DNA of 64,000 nucleotides. It comes from Strigamia acuminata (lineage: Eukaryota > Arthropoda > Chilopoda > Geophilomorpha > Linotaeniidae). Shown in pieces: positions 60,733 to 64,000 of this stretch. Location: the NCBI GenBank assembly GCA_949358305.1, contig OX442314.1, forward strand, positions 58,103,369 through 58,167,368, written 5' to 3'. The position numbers were made by a program, and so were the translations under genes. The number at the start of each line of letters is the position of its first letter. Within the stretch, counting starts at the first letter, position 1. The notes under the pieces are model-generated. The model was not told the DNA's origin, searched no databases, and was given only the letters and a program-made list of their open reading frames with translations.

Positions 60733-61382
60733 TGTGACCAGCTGCCCACGCAGGTTGACCACTTACCTGCAACACACGGCACTCCACAGCTCTCGTGGTC
60801 CCCCGCAACCAGGTGGAGCTGCGGGCCGTTGGTTTTGGCCAATTGGGACCTGGAAGTGCCCTTTCCGGAAGTGGTGGGCCCCGGAAGTGCCCTTTCCGGA
60901 AGTGGTGGGCCCCGGAAGTGGTGGGCCCTGCAGAGGCCCAAGAGCCACGAGGCAGTTCTGAACTAGATAGCAAGGCGAACGGTCGCTTCCACGACCGCTC
61001 TTCCAAACTAGCTACGACATGACTCGACTGATTGGCGTGGCGACTCTGTCGTACACCTGAACCTGAGCGTCCGTGTCCGCCGCGTTAGCCCTGCGTTCTC
61101 CGTGAACGCTACGACGACGCGGCCGAACTGTTCTCCGACCACGTGTGTCATGGCGGCCATTGGCCGCCTTGCCACGCGGTCTTGTTAGGGATGGCTGTGT
61201 TACAGCCATCGCATTGGGAAATACACCTGAGACACCAATCATACCCTTAGACAACAATAAAGCTATTCTTATAACTAAACCTGTGTCTTTTGGTTGTATT
61301 TCTGTGGTAATTCATCGTGTGTGTTGTGTCCAGCGTCCCGTGGCGCTCCCCCGACCACGTGGCGTCCGTCCAAACACTCACA
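60733..61382 (+). repeat. 3' LTR of B2
   Basis: 650 bp, TGTGACCAGCTGCCCACGCA to AACACTCACA. It has its own triplication of a GGAAGTGGTGGGCCC phrase (about 60,865-60,930), at the site where the B1 LTR is also length-variable. Confidence 0.85.
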
Positions 61383-62621
61383 AGATGACAATCTAAACAA
61401 ACTTGATTGTTCGCGAAGAAAGTCAAAGTACAATTTGCGACCCCGCGTTCCGCCAGTCAAAAAATAACTTTGTCTTTCACCTTTTGGGTTTATCCAAAAT
61501 CGGAGATCAGTTTCGTGACATCATTCAGTGTCACTAAAACAAGTTCTTACCCCGAAAAGTGAACTTTTTCAAAGTTTCCGAGCGTATATGCATCGCATCC
61601 AATACCTCACGACCAATTTGCGAAGAAATATCGATTGTAAGTAGTTTTTCTCAAAGAAAAATTAGATAAATATAATTTATATGATTTATTATTCTTTCCA
61701 AAAGAAAGAATTTCCAATTTAAGTGGAAAACGAAAGCAGATGGCCGACGAATTCGTGCAGCTCCACGCAGAAGAAGAGCTGCCGATGGACGGAGCTACAA
61801 CATGGCGACACACGGTCGCAATTGTATTTCTCATCCGAAAATGGATTCAATGTGTAAGTTATCACTTTTCAATTAAACTTTTACATCATTTTAAGTGATT
61901 AGCATTCTTTAGCACGCCTTTCTTAACGTTGCTAGCCGCTAAAAAACAAAAATGGTGGCTATAAAAGTCACATGACACGATCATGTGCAAAGGGGGTTGC
62001 TATGACAACTAACGCCCCTTCGTGGCTAGAAGCCACAAGCGCCAAGCTTAAACAGCACAAACAAAAAATTGTTTTCGTGTTGTTAAATAAATTGACTCAT
62101 TTATTTTTTTTCACTTTCACTTTCACGTGTGTGTCAATAGCGACCCGTGCTTATAATTGTATTCTGATGAGCAATTGGAAACTCTGCCAACACCTTGCAG
62201 TATAGTTTTAATAACGGGCAGGTGCTCAAAACCAACTCTCCTAGTATTTCTCGTAACCGCGTGAAATTTAAAACGCGTTTAATTTACATCCAAAACAAGC
62301 GGTTTATGATGAAGACTTAACCAATGAAGACAAATAGGTTAAATCAACGTCGAGGATATTAAGGGCAAATATAATTCTTTGGATGTTTCAATACGGGCAC
62401 TGGTCATAAAACTGAGCTCAGGGAAGAATACGTCAAGTTTTTTTTCTTTTCTTTTTGTAGTAAAATGACGTTTTAATTTCCTGTCATAGAGCAAGAAATC
62501 CGTATAAATCTACCGCAAAATAACTTTGAATTTTATTTTATTTTAATTTATTCTTTTGTTACTTAGATTTTATTAACTAATTCAATGAATTAATTATTAA
62601 GTAGACAACAACTTATCCATT
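61383..62621. other. Intergenic region before the terminal gene
   Basis: No firm gene. ATG 61,740 opens MADEFVQLHAEEELPMDGAT up to a TGT/GTAAGT donor at about 61,854, a possible small exon. A TATA-like GGCTATAAAAG lies at 61,953. TTTATTTTATTTTAATTTATTC at 62,532-62,553 gives AATAAA-type signals for the minus-strand gene. Confidence 0.35.
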
Positions 62622-64000
62622 TCATCGTCGTCTTCGTTTTCGTTTGAAAAGCAAAAATTTAAAAACCGGTCGATTTTTGGCCGCCGAATTTCGTCGGCGA
62701 AGAGAAGCAGACACTGCGTATGCGAGAGAACGCATCTTTCTCCTAAAAATCGCCATCTCTTGTTCACAAGTGATGGACACTTCGACCACCTTCTCCAACA
62801 ATTCCCAATTCAATCCGTAGACGTGATGGGTGGCGATGTTTTTCGTTACACATCTCGTTAAAACTCTTCGCTTGTTCTCGGCATCGTGCAACAACAGTCT
62901 TGCATTTCGCAAATCCTGTATGCAAATTTCCAAACCGACAAAAAACAATGAGAAATGATCTTCCAGAACCCGACTACAACAATGAACTTTCAGTTCGGTC
63001 GGAGCAATCCTCAACAAATCCGTCAGACAGTCTTTGACCGCGACAACGTTGACGCAGTTCTTCCAAGAACTCACTTTAACCAACGCATTGACTGTCAAGT
63101 GAAGTTCGTTACTCGTAAACCGTTTAATCATGCGAGTGACTGTCGGCGTGAAAAACTGAACCAGCAGAAAATCGTACAAGAAGATGACGCACAATCCGTG
63201 ATTCGATATCGAATCGGCTTGTTCATTGTTCCATTGGGAGAGCAGAAAACTGACCATGTAAATTCCAAAACGATTGCCCGTTGCGCCATCGTTTTTTTCG
63301 TGACTTTCGATCGTGACTTCGATCAAAGTATCGAGCGCACCTCCTGGCTGGAGGAATTGAAAAAGTAAATCATTTCTTTCGCTCTCCGTCATCAGTGGCC
63401 AGAAATACTCGACCGCGCTCTGGTTAAGGTTTACCAAGGACTTCACACACATGTCGGATTTGTTGGAGCTAATTTGATTCGAGTCAATTCCTAACAAATG
63501 TTCCTTCCAAAAGTGTCGCATTTCGGATTTTAAACGCCCGTCGTGCGGTTCGGTGCCTGCGAAAAGTCGTTTTAAATCGTGCGAATGTTCGTTCCAAAGG
63601 TCTTGCACTCGATCTTGCAAACAAAACACGCAGGAAACGTCGAATTTTCGCTTCAGTGACAGATCTTGCGATTGCGAAAGAATTCGCGCTGATTGGGTAA
63701 CGTCCAGTCGTCCATTGACCATCCAGCGGGTGCACTTTGTTATGCATTTCAATGATTGAGGTGTGAGATTGTCAAACACGTTATACATTAATAAATTAAC
63801 GAACCAATTCCAAAGTTCTTTTTCGACGTGTCTGACGCAGAGGTGCAATGAAGGCTGTAAATGTTTTGGAATGCTTTGAACGTCCATTCGGTTGCAGATT
63901 TCAATCTCTGCTTTTTCTGAAGTCCAGTCGATGCAATTTAGAGTTTTTATGTAATTTCTCCATAAATGAAGCGCAGTTTCCATCGACGCAATGTGCTGGA
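62622..64000 (-). CDS. Unrecognised ~453-aa protein, probably partial at the window edge
   Basis: Open minus-strand frame ending at TGA 62,624-62,622. The first ATG is at 63,983, but the frame continues to the end of the window (QHIAS before it), so more N-terminal sequence may exist. Contents: ALHLWRNYIKTLNCIDWTSE at the start, many aromatic and Cys residues (CVRHVEKELWNWFVNLL), predicted mostly helical, and a very basic tail (FKFLLFKRKRRRR) that could be a nuclear signal. No transposon domain and normal composition, so I take it for a host gene, perhaps of a lineage-specific family. Function unknown. Confidence 0.7.
   Translation of the reverse strand, partial: QHIASMETALHLWRNYIKTLNCIDWTSEKAEIEICNRMDVQSIPKHLQPSLHLCVRHVEKELWNWFVNLLMYNVFDNLTPQSLKCITKCTRWMVNGRLDVTQSARILSQSQDLSLKRKFDVSCVFCLQDRVQDLWNEHSHDLKRLFAGTEPHDGRLKSEMRHFWKEHLLGIDSNQISSNKSDMCVKSLVNLNQSAVEYFWPLMTESERNDLLFQFLQPGGALDTLIEVTIESHEKNDGATGNRFGIYMVSFLLSQWNNEQADSISNHGLCVIFLYDFLLVQFFTPTVTRMIKRFTSNELHLTVNALVKVSSWKNCVNVVAVKDCLTDLLRIAPTELKVHCCSRVLEDHFSLFFVGLEICIQDLRNARLLLHDAENKRRVLTRCVTKNIATHHVYGLNWELLEKVVEVSITCEQEMAIFRRKMRSLAYAVSASLRRRNSAAKNRPVFKFLLFKRKRRRR

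Larger units (their letters stand above)
52400..61382 (+). mobile_element. Element B2: 5'-truncated second copy of element B, split by copia
   Basis: Homology to B1 starts at 52,400 (equals 7,991 in B1), so the 5' LTR and first leader bases are lost. It continues to 52,941 and resumes at 57,684-57,689 after copia. Retained: leader, pieces of gag, the RNase H and integrase scraps, accessory-ORF remnant, purine tract and 3' LTR (60,733-61,382). Confidence 0.85.

Noticed and set aside
1-64000. tRNA genes
   Set aside because: I looked for A-box/B-box pairs with cloverleaf potential and found none that I could support by eye; a tRNAscan run would settle it.

Overview
The window is eukaryotic and almost entirely transposable-element sequence. 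Short GT-AG introns (about 65-90 bp), a run of TTAGG-type repeats, C2H2 fingers, a Syncrip/hnRNP-R-like exon and a rich mix of Ty3/gypsy, copia, BEL/Pao, DIRS-like, piggyBac, Tc1/mariner, hAT, MULE and Mutator-like/YqaJ relics all fit an arthropod with compact introns. I cannot name the species.

Layout. 1-2.3 kb: unique AT-rich DNA, then a fold-back block and a 56-bp tandem satellite built of hairpins. 2.6-6.6 kb: an unrecognised 521-residue ORF followed by a polypurine tract and a probable LTR, then a diverged triple repeat. 7.18-14.49 kb: a complete LTR element (called B1 here) with 4-bp target duplication, intact gag, a pol reduced to RNase H and integrase scraps, and a small zinc-binding-type 3' ORF. 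15-16.9 kb: broken piggyBac. 17.2-19.3 kb: a Mutator-like/YqaJ/PHD transposon gene on the minus strand, cut by a young 12.7-kb Ty3/gypsy element (19,333-32,080) with apparently identical LTRs, open gag and pol, a textbook -1 frameshift signal and a large extra 3' ORF. 32-38.5 kb: BEL/Pao, DIRS-like and LTR relics, TTAGG-like repeats and a C2H2 zinc-finger ORF. 38.5-41 kb: a Syncrip-like exon and a palindrome-rich fold-back element. 41-52.4 kb: mostly non-coding, with an intron-bearing dead Tc1/mariner gene, a hAT MITE with 8-bp target duplication, MULE scraps and diverged repeats. 52.4-61.4 kb: a second, 5'-truncated copy of element B (B2), into which an intact copia element (52,942-57,683) has jumped. 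62.6 kb to the end: an unrecognised minus-strand protein gene, probably the main host gene in the window.

Insertion order can be read from nesting: the gypsy element is younger than the Mutator-like gene, and copia is younger than B2. B1 and B2 share the same internal pol deletion, so a gag-only, non-autonomous lineage has itself been copied and presumably uses enzymes from full-length relatives elsewhere. The most novel material is the spliced-looking third ORF of the gypsy element, the gag-plus-accessory-ORF lineage B, the palindromic satellite and the fold-back element.
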